Positions 27,267 through 35,160 of a DNA stretch of 64,000 nt are shown here, one piece after another. Origin of the DNA: JACMLD01 sp039919885 (GTDB taxonomy: Bacteria; Bacteroidota; Bacteroidia; Chitinophagales; Chitinophagaceae); contig JBDSEV010000057.1 of the NCBI GenBank assembly GCA_039919885.1, forward strand, positions 95,279-159,278. The letters are read 5' to 3'. Both the position numbers and the translations under genes were made by a program. The notes under the pieces were generated by a model. That model did no database searches, was not told where the DNA came from, and saw nothing but the letters and a program-made list of their open reading frames with translations. Position 1 is the first letter of the stretch. Each line of letters begins with the position of its first letter.

Positions 27267-28088
27267 CTACAACTGCATAACCTGGCGGTTGGACGGTAAG
27301 CCGGTGGCGGGCAGGATGCCAGGTTTAAAAAGACCAAACACGGTGCTGCCACTTCCGGTCATGGAAGCATATTCGGCACCCATTGCATACACGTTTTCTT
27401 TTATTTTTTCTATTTCGGGATGGGCTGCGAAAACCGGTTGCTCAAAATCGTTTTTTAACAGCTTTTTCCACTCACTGATTGGTTCTGCAATGGCTTCTTT
27501 TACGGTGTCCGCCGCCGCGCGCTCCGATTCATCCAGGCGGGCAAAGGCCCACCCGGTATTTACATGAATACCAGGATGGATGAGCAGCACCCGGTAGCCC
27601 GAAAGATCAAGTTTGGCCGGGGTTAGTATTTCACCACGGCCCAGCGCAAAACAGGGTTTGTTCAAGATAAAGAAAGGGCAGTCACTCCCCAGCAACAGTG
27701 CATAGTGCAGTAATTGCGCGTCAGTAATGCCGAGCCGGTATTTGTTATTGAGTAGTTGCAACATCCCCGCACCGTCCGCAGAACCACCGCCCAGGCCTGC
27801 ACCCATCGGAATATTTTTCAGTAAATGAATTTGAACGGCGGGTAAATCAGGGAAGTCTTTTTTTAGTAAGTGCCAGGCCTTCATGCAGAGATTGTCGGCC
27901 GGTGCGCCGTGCACGGGTAGTCCGTAATTGTAGATTTGAAGACCAAGTTGGTCGCTGGCAGGAACAATTTCCAGCGCATCTGTTAGCGGTAGTGGATAAA
28001 ACAGGGTGGAGATATTATGATACCCGTCGCCGCGCTTTTGCAGGACCTGCAGACCAAGATTGATTTTACAGTTGGGAAATCGTATCAA
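27267..28088 (-). CDS. ispE: 4-diphosphocytidyl-2-C-methyl-D-erythritol kinase
   Basis: A 273-aa GHMP kinase of the MEP isoprenoid pathway that phosphorylates CDP-methylerythritol with ATP. It starts FPNCKINLGLQVLQKRGDGYHNI (active-site Lys and Asn), has the glycine-rich ATP loop IPMGAGLGGGSADGAGMLQLL near 95-115 with the catalytic Asp after GSDCPFF, and ends with MTGSGSTVFGLF, the third GHMP motif. Length is normal (270-290). This is an essential enzyme in organisms using the MEP pathway. The nuclease-family gene lies upstream on the same strand after 92 nt. Confidence 0.96.
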   Translation of the reverse strand: MIRFPNCKINLGLQVLQKRGDGYHNISTLFYPLPLTDALEIVPASDQLGLQIYNYGLPVHGAPADNLCMKAWHLLKKDFPDLPAVQIHLLKNIPMGAGLGGGSADGAGMLQLLNNKYRLGITDAQLLHYALLLGSDCPFFILNKPCFALGRGEILTPAKLDLSGYRVLLIHPGIHVNTGWAFARLDESERAAADTVKEAIAEPISEWKKLLKNDFEQPVFAAHPEIEKIKENVYAMGAEYASMTGSGSTVFGLFKPGILPATGLPSNRQVMQL

Positions 28089-28180
28089 TTATGCTGTCTG
28101 TTAAATTTTAAATCCTGCATGCATTTATTCTTTCGAAGCGCAAAAATTCAACACACATCATTAAAAATCTAAAGAAATAA

Positions 28181-28768
28181 TTACTTCCTGCTGTTGATTT
28201 CATCCCTGATAACAATGGCGCGGAGGTAATCTTCATGCTCCAGCACCTCAGTTAACAGCGTATGCAATTCTTCCAGGCTAAGGACTTTCAGGTCTTCCTG
28301 GCCGGCGTGTTCACTAATTGGTTTTGAAGGAGCATCGCCTTTTTTCTTTTTGCCGGTATCTTCCATCAGTATGCCCGCACTTTCAAGGATGTGTTCGTAG
28401 GTATAAATGGGGCAGCCGAAACGCACGGCCAGGGCCAGGGCATCGGAGGTGCGGGAATCAATCTCAACCGTATCATTCTCGCTTACGCAGACTAGTTTGC
28501 TGTAGAAAATTCCTTCCTGCAAGTCGCTGATAATGATCTCGGTAAGGTCAACTCCAAAGGCATGCATGAAATTTTTCATCAAATCATGGGTAAGGGGACG
28601 GCTGGGTTGCATCTTCTCCAATGCCACCGCAATGGCCTGTGCTTCAAAGCCTCCAATCACGATAGGCAGCCTGCGGAGGCCGTTTATTTCTCCCAACACC
28701 ACGGCGTACGAATGTGTTTGGGTAATGCTATGCGATAACGCCACTATTTCCAGTTCGATTCTTTTCAT
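28181..28768 (-). CDS. Bifunctional nuclease family protein (DUF151) with C-terminal UVR-like motif
   Basis: A 195-aa protein. Residues 1-130 form the DUF151/bifunctional nuclease domain (RRLPIVIGGFEAQAIAVALE, RPLTHDLMKNFM, and DSRTSDALALAVRFGCPIYT, with the conserved Ser-Asp-Ala-Leu-Ala). Residues about 160-195 (LEELHTLLTEVLEHEDYLRAIVIRDEINSRK) resemble the UvrB/UvrC interaction helix pair, which is a frequent partner of this domain in Bacteroidota. Plant and thermophile relatives show nuclease activity; the role here is not known. It is cytoplasmic with no signal sequence. The gene shares strand and spacing with ispE and may be cotranscribed. Confidence 0.92.
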   Translation of the reverse strand: MKRIELEIVALSHSITQTHSYAVVLGEINGLRRLPIVIGGFEAQAIAVALEKMQPSRPLTHDLMKNFMHAFGVDLTEIIISDLQEGIFYSKLVCVSENDTVEIDSRTSDALALAVRFGCPIYTYEHILESAGILMEDTGKKKKGDAPSKPISEHAGQEDLKVLSLEELHTLLTEVLEHEDYLRAIVIRDEINSRK

Positions 28769-28912
28769 AATAAAACACGAAAATAACGGAATTTTAAAAA
28801 CAAATGCAAGGATATTGCGGCTTTTAAAGTGTTTTGTATTATGGGGTTAAATGCGTATCTGGCTTTGGTTGGCAACAGCGCAATGCCCGGAAAAAGTTTG
28901 TCGGCCGGGCAT

Positions 28913-28940
28913 AAAAAAGCACGCACCCAAAGATGCGCGC
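28913..28940 (-). terminator. Rho-independent terminator of msrA
   Basis: On the - strand GCGCGCA / TGCGTGC (one G-T pair, 8-nt loop) is followed by six T residues, 22 nt past the msrA stop codon. Confidence 0.75.
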
Positions 28941-28961
28941 CAATTAAATCAGCCACGGCCG

Positions 28962-29663
28962 TTACTTATGCCTTAGCTTGTTTTTGAATACTTTTTCAAA
29001 CTTTTCCAGCTTTGGACGAATTACGTAATAACAATACGGTGCAGAACCGTTGTTGTTATAATAATCCTGGTGGTATTTTTCCGCGGAATAGAAATTTTTA
29101 AAGGGTTCAATTGCAGTAACAATCGGGTTACTGAATGCGCCGCTTTTGTTCAGATCATTTTTGTATTGCTCCGATTTTTTATGTTGCTCCGCATTGTGGT
29201 AAAAAACAACGCTCCGGTATTGGGGCCCTTCATCATTGCCCTGTTTGTTGAGTGTGGTGGGGTCATGTGTTTGCCAGAATACTTCCAGCAATTCATCAAA
29301 ATTAATTTTTGCCGGGTCATAAATCACCTGTACCACTTCTGCATGCCCTGTATTTTTTTCACATACCTGCTCGTACGTCGGATTAACTACATGCCCGCCA
29401 CTATACCCGCTGGTTACTTTCAGCACGCCTTCCAGTTCCTGGAATACTGCCTCGGTACACCAGAAACAACCGGTACCAAATGTAGCAGTATCTGTTTTTA
29501 AATTGAGAGCAATAACCGGCTCCGGCGTAACGGCATTGGTTAAATTACCCATTGTTTTATTTGGATTTAAATTAGCATTGCATGCAGCCAGTGCTACCAT
29601 ACCTGTGAGTGCACTTGTAAACACCAGCAATAACTTCATACCGTAGGATTTTATCGTATTCAT
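28962..29663 (-). CDS. msrA: Peptide-methionine (S)-S-oxide reductase, exported lipoprotein form
   Basis: MsrA repairs oxidised methionine by reducing Met-S-sulfoxide. The catalytic Cys lies in FGTGCFWCTEAVFQ, followed by GVLKVTSGYSGG, HAEVVQVIYDP and FWQTHDPTTLNKQGNDEGPQYRS, all standard. I start it at the ATG at 29663 (233 aa): this gives a lipoprotein signal (MKLLLVFTSALTGMVALAAC) whose Cys can be lipidated, whereas the in-frame ATG at 29711 adds residues not typical of a signal. Export to the envelope is unusual compared with cytoplasmic E. coli MsrA but common in this phylum. No MsrB domain is fused or adjacent. Confidence 0.95.
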   Translation of the reverse strand: MNTIKSYGMKLLLVFTSALTGMVALAACNANLNPNKTMGNLTNAVTPEPVIALNLKTDTATFGTGCFWCTEAVFQELEGVLKVTSGYSGGHVVNPTYEQVCEKNTGHAEVVQVIYDPAKINFDELLEVFWQTHDPTTLNKQGNDEGPQYRSVVFYHNAEQHKKSEQYKNDLNKSGAFSNPIVTAIEPFKNFYSAEKYHQDYYNNNGSAPYCYYVIRPKLEKFEKVFKNKLRHK

Positions 29664-29871
29664 CGTTTCAAATTTCGGATAAATTAAGGTCATATGAACA
29701 GCTGCTTTCATTAGCTGGCGTCAGGAATGGGATTTTAAGATAACGGTAACACCTGCGCACGCAAATAATATTTTATTTAAGCAAAATTTCCGGGCTGTGC
29801 GCAGGCAAACCCATAAGTTTATGTTAATGAAATTTGATGCCGGAGCTGTTTTTATAACTACAAGCTGCCCA

Positions 29872-30786
29872 TCAGCGGCTCAACTTTTTTGACTTAACAG
29901 CGCTGATATAGTTGTAGATCATACCAGACACATTGGCCATGGCCGCTACCGCTGCATTTTCATCCGTAAAGTTTTTAGAAAGTAGAACCAACACGTATTT
30001 CCTGCCGTCTGGTAAAAAAACAATCCCACTATCGTGATGGATGCCGATGATTGAGCCTGTCTTATGGGCCACTTTTACGCCCCGAGGCAGCCGCGCTGGT
30101 ATAATGGTATTGAATTGCTGATCCAGTAGTATTTTTATCATGGCCTCCGATGCATCCGGGCTAACAGTTTTGCCCATGGCCATTTTTTCAAACAACAACG
30201 CCAGGTCGTAAGCGCTTACTACATTGTTCATCCCCTTGTCGAAGGCTTTGCTGTCTTCTACGCCGCGCAGCACCTGTATATCATTTGCACCCATACTGCG
30301 CATCGTGGCGGTTACGTTAGCTGCTCCAAGTTTTTCAATCACAATATTGGTAGCAAAATTACTGCTGTAGATTATCATTTGGTAGAGCAACTTGTACAGG
30401 GTGGTTTTTTCGCCTGTATGTTTGTAGAGCTCGGGCTCGCTGTCGTCCGTAGCGCTTACGCTGAAATGGCTGCTATCAGCAATACTTTTGAAATTGTTGA
30501 TAATCTCAATTGAATCGGCCAGGGAAAATTTCCCGGCCGCCACCTGTTTGTAGGCTTCAATCATTACGGGTGTCTTCATGGTACTGGCAGCGTGAAAAAT
30601 TTCATGCTCATTGATGTACAGGGTTTTGCCGGTTTGCAGGTCTTTAAAGGCAACGGCATAGCTACCGGGCTGCAGGCTCAGCGAATCGCGGATTTGTTGT
30701 TGCAGGCTTTTGGTATCATTTTTTTGTGCTGAACTTGCCGAAAACAACAAGGCACCCAGGGCGAACAATAACAGGTATTTATGCAT
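29872..30786 (-). CDS. Serine hydrolase of the class A beta-lactamase fold
   Basis: A 304-aa exported protein (signal peptide 1-20, ending SSAQ). The SxxK pair is Ser68/Lys71 in HAASTMKTPVM, the KTG triad is in VAHKTGSIIG, and the middle motif reads IYSSNFATN (SSN where class A enzymes have SDN). The omega-loop region (LRGVEDSKAFDKGMNN) has a Glu but not the canonical ExxLN spacing. It may therefore be a penicillin-interactive or other serine hydrolase rather than an efficient beta-lactamase. It would act in the periplasm. No AmpR- or BlaI-type regulator is adjacent; it is divergent from the mutS2-like gene. Confidence 0.85.
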   Translation of the reverse strand: MHKYLLLFALGALLFSASSAQKNDTKSLQQQIRDSLSLQPGSYAVAFKDLQTGKTLYINEHEIFHAASTMKTPVMIEAYKQVAAGKFSLADSIEIINNFKSIADSSHFSVSATDDSEPELYKHTGEKTTLYKLLYQMIIYSSNFATNIVIEKLGAANVTATMRSMGANDIQVLRGVEDSKAFDKGMNNVVSAYDLALLFEKMAMGKTVSPDASEAMIKILLDQQFNTIIPARLPRGVKVAHKTGSIIGIHHDSGIVFLPDGRKYVLVLLSKNFTDENAAVAAMANVSGMIYNYISAVKSKKLSR

Positions 30787-30887
30787 AATTGCTAATATAA
30801 GAAGATTTCAGCAGCGCCGGGGCCGTTACCCTTTATTGTGCCGGCCGTAATTTTGTGGAACGCGGGCCTAACAAAACGCCAATCCCG

Positions 30888-30895
30888 TACCTTTG
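30888..30895 (+). promoter_or_regulatory. -7 box of the mutS2-like gene
   Basis: TACCTTTG perfectly matches TAnnTTTG, 37 nt upstream of the ATG at 30933. A -33 box at the right distance is not obvious. Confidence 0.45.
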
Positions 30896-30932
30896 CCCGT
30901 TATAAAAAAAGAAAAAAAGAGGTGGTTTTCAA

Positions 30933-33056
30933 ATGATTAAATTTTTCCCTGAATCGGCATTGGTGCAGCTGGAGTTTGAAAAAATAAAGGTGCTGGTGGC
31001 AGCGTATTGTAAAACGGAATATGCCAAAGCAAAAACGGCCACGCTGCGCATCCATACGCGCAAAGAATATATTGAGCTGGAGCTGCAACAGGCGCACGAA
31101 TTTAAATTGCTGTTGCAAACCGGCCAGTATTTTCCCAACGATTATATTTTAAATCTTTCAAAGGAGCTGAAATTGCTGGGCATACCAGGTGCGGTGCTTG
31201 GCGGCGAAGACTTCATGGGCATCCGCAAACTTGCCGATAACCTGCAAAATATTTTCCGCTGGTTCGACAATGAAAAAAGAATTGCCTACCCCGCAATGTC
31301 GCAGGTAATTGAGCATACTTATTACGAGAAGGCCATCATTGGCCTGGTTGACGAAGTGTTGGATGAAAACGGGCATGTAAAAGACAATGCCAGCGAAGCC
31401 CTCGCAGCCATCCGCATGGGGTTGTACCGTAAACGGAATGAATTGCGCAAATTGTTTGATAAAGTCCTCAGCCGTCTAAACAAAGCAGGCTATGTAGCTG
31501 ATATAGAAGAATCTTTTTTAAATGGCCGGCGCGTAGTGGCGTTGTTTGCAGAGCAGAAACGCCAGGTGAAGGGCATCCTGCACGGCGAAAGCGATACCCG
31601 CAGAACTGCTTTTATTGAACCGGAAGAAACCATTGAACTGAACAACGATGTTTTTTCATTGGAGAATGAAGAACGTAAAGAAGTATACCGCATCCTGCGT
31701 GAACTGACAGCGAAACTTTCCGTGTATGCATCGTTGTTAAAAATCTACAGTGATGTGCTCGGTGAATATGATTTTATTTATGCGAAAGCAAAACTGGCGA
31801 TTGATGTAAACGGAAATTACCCGCAGCTGGTCGACAAGGCACATGTCCATTTGTTACAGGCCTACCATCCGCTGTTGTACCTCTACAACCAACGCGATAA
31901 AAAAAATACCATTCCCACCAACATCAGTCTCGATGAAAAAAACCGGATACTGGTCGTGTCTGGTCCCAATGCAGGCGGAAAAACGGTTACCCTAAAAACT
32001 GTTGGCCTGCTGCAACTGATGCTGCAAAGCGGATTGCTGGTACCGGTACATCCCACCAGCCAGATGGGTATTTTTAAACAGATCATGATTCATATTGGCG
32101 ATACACAGAGTCTTGAGTTTGATCTGAGTACCTATAGCTCGCATTTAAAAAACATGAAATATTTCATGCAGAATGCCAATGGTAAAACACTTTTTTTTAT
32201 AGATGAACTGGGCAGCGGTAGCGATCCCAATCTTGGCGGCGCTTTTGCCGAAGTAATATTGGATGAGTTGTGCAAAAAACATTCGATGGGCATTGTTACC
32301 ACGCACTACCTCAATTTAAAAGTAATGGCGAATAAAACGCCTGGCATCATCAACGGTGCTATGGCGTTCGATGAAAAAAGCCTCCTTCCTTTATTTAAAT
32401 TACTTATTGGCAAACCGGGCAGTTCCTATACTTTCTCTATTGCAACGCGTATTGGCCTTGATAAAAAATTGATAGAACGTGCCCGGCACCTGGTAGATGA
32501 AGACCATTTTAAGCTGGATAAATTATTGAACCGTACCGAACAGGATCTGCAGACCATTGATAAGGAGAAGAAAGAATTGCAGCAATTGATGAAGGAAAAT
32601 GAACGGTTGAAAAAAGAAATGGAACAACTGCTGGAAAAAGAAAGGCATAATCAGCAAGTGGAATTGTTGAAGCACCAGAACCAGGTAAATGAAACCCGTA
32701 TTGCCTACCTTAAAGACATGGAGCGTAAACTAAAACAGGTGGTATTCGACTGGCGGAAAGCAGAAAGCAACGACGATCAAAAGGCGTTGATGAAACAAAT
32801 GCATGCATTGCTTTTCAACCAAAATCAAAAGCAGGCTGCTGAAAAAGTGAAAAAGAAAATCAACCTTAAATACGATGAAGTGGGTGGCGATATAAAAGTT
32901 GGCATCAAAGTACTGATGAAAAAAAACCACCAGGTGGGAGAAGTAATTGAACTGCGCGGCAAAAAAGCCATTGTAAAATTAGGCATGTTGCCCATTACGG
33001 TTGACATTGATCAGCTGGTAGTGGTAAAGGATAAACCGGAGGGAGAGAAGGTATAA
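30933..33056 (+). CDS. MutS2-family ATPase lacking the Smr nuclease domain
   Basis: A 707-aa protein of the MutS2 group. Residues 1-330 are the core/lever region. The ABC-type ATPase follows: Walker A GPNAGGKT at 344, the signature LSTYSSHLKNM, Walker B TLFFIDELGSGSDPNLGGAFAEVIL, and the His switch TTHYLNLK. A long coiled coil runs from about 520 to 640, and the SH3/KOW-like segment (GGDIKVGIKVLMKKNHQVGEVIELRGKKAIVKLG) ends the protein. Full MutS2 continues into an Smr endonuclease domain (about 780 aa in total), which is absent here. MutS2 proteins act on branched DNA or stalled ribosomes rather than mismatches. The stop codon lies inside a heptamer repeat array. Confidence 0.9.
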   Translation: MIKFFPESALVQLEFEKIKVLVAAYCKTEYAKAKTATLRIHTRKEYIELELQQAHEFKLLLQTGQYFPNDYILNLSKELKLLGIPGAVLGGEDFMGIRKLADNLQNIFRWFDNEKRIAYPAMSQVIEHTYYEKAIIGLVDEVLDENGHVKDNASEALAAIRMGLYRKRNELRKLFDKVLSRLNKAGYVADIEESFLNGRRVVALFAEQKRQVKGILHGESDTRRTAFIEPEETIELNNDVFSLENEERKEVYRILRELTAKLSVYASLLKIYSDVLGEYDFIYAKAKLAIDVNGNYPQLVDKAHVHLLQAYHPLLYLYNQRDKKNTIPTNISLDEKNRILVVSGPNAGGKTVTLKTVGLLQLMLQSGLLVPVHPTSQMGIFKQIMIHIGDTQSLEFDLSTYSSHLKNMKYFMQNANGKTLFFIDELGSGSDPNLGGAFAEVILDELCKKHSMGIVTTHYLNLKVMANKTPGIINGAMAFDEKSLLPLFKLLIGKPGSSYTFSIATRIGLDKKLIERARHLVDEDHFKLDKLLNRTEQDLQTIDKEKKELQQLMKENERLKKEMEQLLEKERHNQQVELLKHQNQVNETRIAYLKDMERKLKQVVFDWRKAESNDDQKALMKQMHALLFNQNQKQAAEKVKKKINLKYDEVGGDIKVGIKVLMKKNHQVGEVIELRGKKAIVKLGMLPITVDIDQLVVVKDKPEGEKV

Positions 33057-33173
33057 GGTATAAGGTGGAAGGTGGAAAGTCTAGGGTGGAAGGTGGAGGG
33101 TTTAGGGTTTAAGGTTTAGGGTTTAAGGTGGAAGGTGGAAGGTGTAGGGTTTAAGGTGTAGGGTGGAAGGTAG
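33048..33173 (+). repeat. Degenerate heptamer tandem array, 18 units
   Basis: Eighteen consecutive 7-mers in perfect register with consensus A(A/G)GGT(G/T)(G/T): AAGGTAT twice, then AAGGTGG, AGGGTGG, AGGGTTT, AAGGTTT and AAGGTGT in mixed order. One strand is purine/GT-rich with almost no C. The array begins in the last codons of the mutS2-like gene (its TAA is at 33054-33056) and ends 115 nt before gntP. Confidence 0.95.
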
Positions 33174-33202
33174 GGTTACTAAAGCGTGCGGGATAGTTTA
33201 TG

Positions 33203-33236
33203 TTTTGAAGATATTGATTTGATTATTCTATCTTTC
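33203..33236 (+). promoter_or_regulatory. Promoter of the gntP/ridA operon
   Basis: TTTTG (33203-33207), a 21-nt spacer and TATCTTTC (33229-33236, 7 of 8 to TAnnTTTG) lie 51 nt upstream of the gntP ATG. The heptamer array ends 29 nt before the -33 box. Confidence 0.6.
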
Positions 33237-33287
33237 AGTGTCGTTTTTTTGTTTTGCGCTTAGGCTTTACACCTTAATACATCTGTA

Positions 33288-34604
33288 ATGACCATACTGA
33301 TTGTTGTTTGCTGCATATTGCTACTCATATTGCTAATCACCTGGGGTAAATTCAATGCGTTCCTGGCATTTTTAATTGTGTCTTTGCTGGCGGGCTGGCT
33401 ACTCGGCATTCCGCTGGATGCGTTAACCACTTCAGTAAAAAAAGGAATTGGGGACATGCTGGGTGAACTGGTCATTATTATTTGCCTGGGCGCTATGCTG
33501 GGTAAACTGGTGGCCGAAAGTGGTGCCGCGCAAAAGATCTCCGCGGTAATGATGAATATTTTTGGAAAGAAATATATTCACTGGGCATTAACCGTAACTG
33601 GTTTTATCGTGGGCATTCCTCTGTTTTACAATGTTGGCTTTGTATTGATGGTGCCCCTTGTTTTTTCCGTAATGTACCAAACCAAACTGCCGGCCGTTTT
33701 CCTGGGCGTATCCATGCTGGCGGCTTTGTCCGTAACCCATGGCTTTTTGCCACCGCATCCTTCTCCTGCCGCATTGGTGGCGCAATTTCATGCAAACCTG
33801 GGTACCACATTAATTTACGGGATGATGATTGCTATTCCAACGGTTATTATTGCTGGTCCGTTATTTGCGCAGACCTGCAGGAATATACAATCTGTGCCAT
33901 TAAAGACTTTTGAGCAGAAAACGATTCCGGCCAATGAATTACCCGGAACGGCCAACAGCTTTCTTTCCTCTTTATTACCTGTATTGTTGCTGGCGCTGTC
34001 AACTGTTCTGCCGTTAATGCGTATTCAAGATCCGACGCTCCAAAAACTGGTCTTGTTAATAGGTGATCCTGCCATTGTAATGCTGATTTCATTGTTAGTA
34101 GCCACTTATACGCTGGGTATTGCAATGGGCAAAAGCATGAAAACAATTATGAATTTTTATGGCGACGCAGTGAAAGACATTGCTGTAATCTTATTAATTG
34201 TAGCTGGCGCAGGCGCATTGAAACAGGTATTCACCGATAGTGGTGTTAGTTTAACCATTGCAGAAAGCCTGCAAACGCTTTCCATCAACCCGCTGGTGTT
34301 GGGCTGGCTGATTGCTGCAATCATCCGCGTATGTCTCGGCTCGGCCACGGTGGCAGGACTTACCGCCGCGGGTATTATTGCACCAATAATGGTAACTGCG
34401 CATGTGAATCCTAGTTTGATGGTATTGTCTATTGGCGCAGGCAGCCTGATGTTTTCTCATGTAAATGATGCCGGGTTCTGGCTGTTTAAAGAATATTTTA
34501 ATCTTTCCATGAAAGACACGATACGATCCTGGTCGCTGATGGAAACCATTGTTGCCGTTTGCGGACTGGGCGGCGTAATGCTCTTAAACATTTTTGTAAA
34601 ATAG
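33288..34604 (+). CDS. GntP-family permease (gluconate or D-serine type)
   Basis: A 438-aa inner-membrane proton symporter with about 12 membrane segments. Family marks: WGKFNAFLAFLIVSLLAGWLLG near the start, LGAMLGKLVAESGAAQKIS, GIPLFYNVGFVLMVPLVF, the conserved HGFLPPHPSPAALV (about 145-160), GSATVAGLTAAGII and FSHVNDAGFWLFKEYF near the end. The family includes gluconate (GntP), and D-serine (DsdX) carriers, which cannot be told apart by eye. The next gene starts 5 nt after its stop and the third encodes a D-serine dehydratase-like enzyme, which favours a D-amino-acid substrate over gluconate. Confidence 0.93.
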   Translation: MTILIVVCCILLLILLITWGKFNAFLAFLIVSLLAGWLLGIPLDALTTSVKKGIGDMLGELVIIICLGAMLGKLVAESGAAQKISAVMMNIFGKKYIHWALTVTGFIVGIPLFYNVGFVLMVPLVFSVMYQTKLPAVFLGVSMLAALSVTHGFLPPHPSPAALVAQFHANLGTTLIYGMMIAIPTVIIAGPLFAQTCRNIQSVPLKTFEQKTIPANELPGTANSFLSSLLPVLLLALSTVLPLMRIQDPTLQKLVLLIGDPAIVMLISLLVATYTLGIAMGKSMKTIMNFYGDAVKDIAVILLIVAGAGALKQVFTDSGVSLTIAESLQTLSINPLVLGWLIAAIIRVCLGSATVAGLTAAGIIAPIMVTAHVNPSLMVLSIGAGSLMFSHVNDAGFWLFKEYFNLSMKDTIRSWSLMETIVAVCGLGGVMLLNIFVK

Positions 34605-34609
34605 TTTTT

Positions 34610-35083
34610 ATGGATACAAATAATATTGAGCAAAAACTAACGGAAATGGGGTTGGTATTTCCACAATTGCCGGCGTCCAAAGGCATTTATAAACGTTGCC
34701 TGCAGGTCGGTGATTTCCTGTTTGTGTCGGGCCACGTGTCTGTACATGCAGATGGAAAATTTTTTACTGGTAAAGTGGGTGCTACTATTACAGAGGAGCA
34801 GGGAAAGGCCGCCGCGCGGCAATGCGCGTTGGGTATCTTGTTGTCTGTAAAAGATCACCTGGGCAGTTTCGACAGACTCAAACGGGTAATAAAAATCCTG
34901 GGAATGGTAAACTGTGGTCCCGATTTCGAAAAGCACGCCCTTATCATTAACGGTTGCAGTGAATTATTTGTGAAGCTGCTGGGTGAAGAAAACGGTATCG
35001 GCGTACGTAGTGCGGTTGGTATGGGTTCATTACCCGGCAATGTAGCAGTAGAAGTAGAAGCAATGTTTGAATTGCATCCATAA
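34610..35083 (+). CDS. RidA/YjgF-family enamine/imine deaminase
   Basis: A 157-aa RidA-like protein (YjgF/YER057c/UK114). These trimeric proteins hydrolyse reactive enamines such as 2-aminoacrylate, formed by PLP dehydratases, to ketoacids and ammonia. It is of the longer subfamily: LPASKGIYKRCLQVGDFLFVSGHVS at the start, EEQGKAAARQCALGILLSVKDHLG in the middle, and ENGIGVRSAVGMGSLPGNVAVEVEAMFE at the end, where the Arg of GVRSAVG binds the substrate carboxylate. I start at ATG 34610, 5 nt after the permease stop; the frame runs further up only inside gntP. Its place between a permease and a fold-III PLP enzyme is telling. Confidence 0.93.
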   Translation: MDTNNIEQKLTEMGLVFPQLPASKGIYKRCLQVGDFLFVSGHVSVHADGKFFTGKVGATITEEQGKAAARQCALGILLSVKDHLGSFDRLKRVIKILGMVNCGPDFEKHALIINGCSELFVKLLGEENGIGVRSAVGMGSLPGNVAVEVEAMFELHP

Positions 35084-35160
35084 AAAAATAATAGAAAAAC
35101 AACGGACCCTGGTTTTGGCGCTGAACCACAACTGGGCGGCCGGCAGCAACGATATTCCCA

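Noticed and set aside
33048..33173. Heptamer array considered as CRISPR or telomere
   Set aside because: Units are 7 bp with no spacers and no cas genes, so not CRISPR; the window is internal chromosomal sequence, so the telomere-like units are just a tandem repeat.
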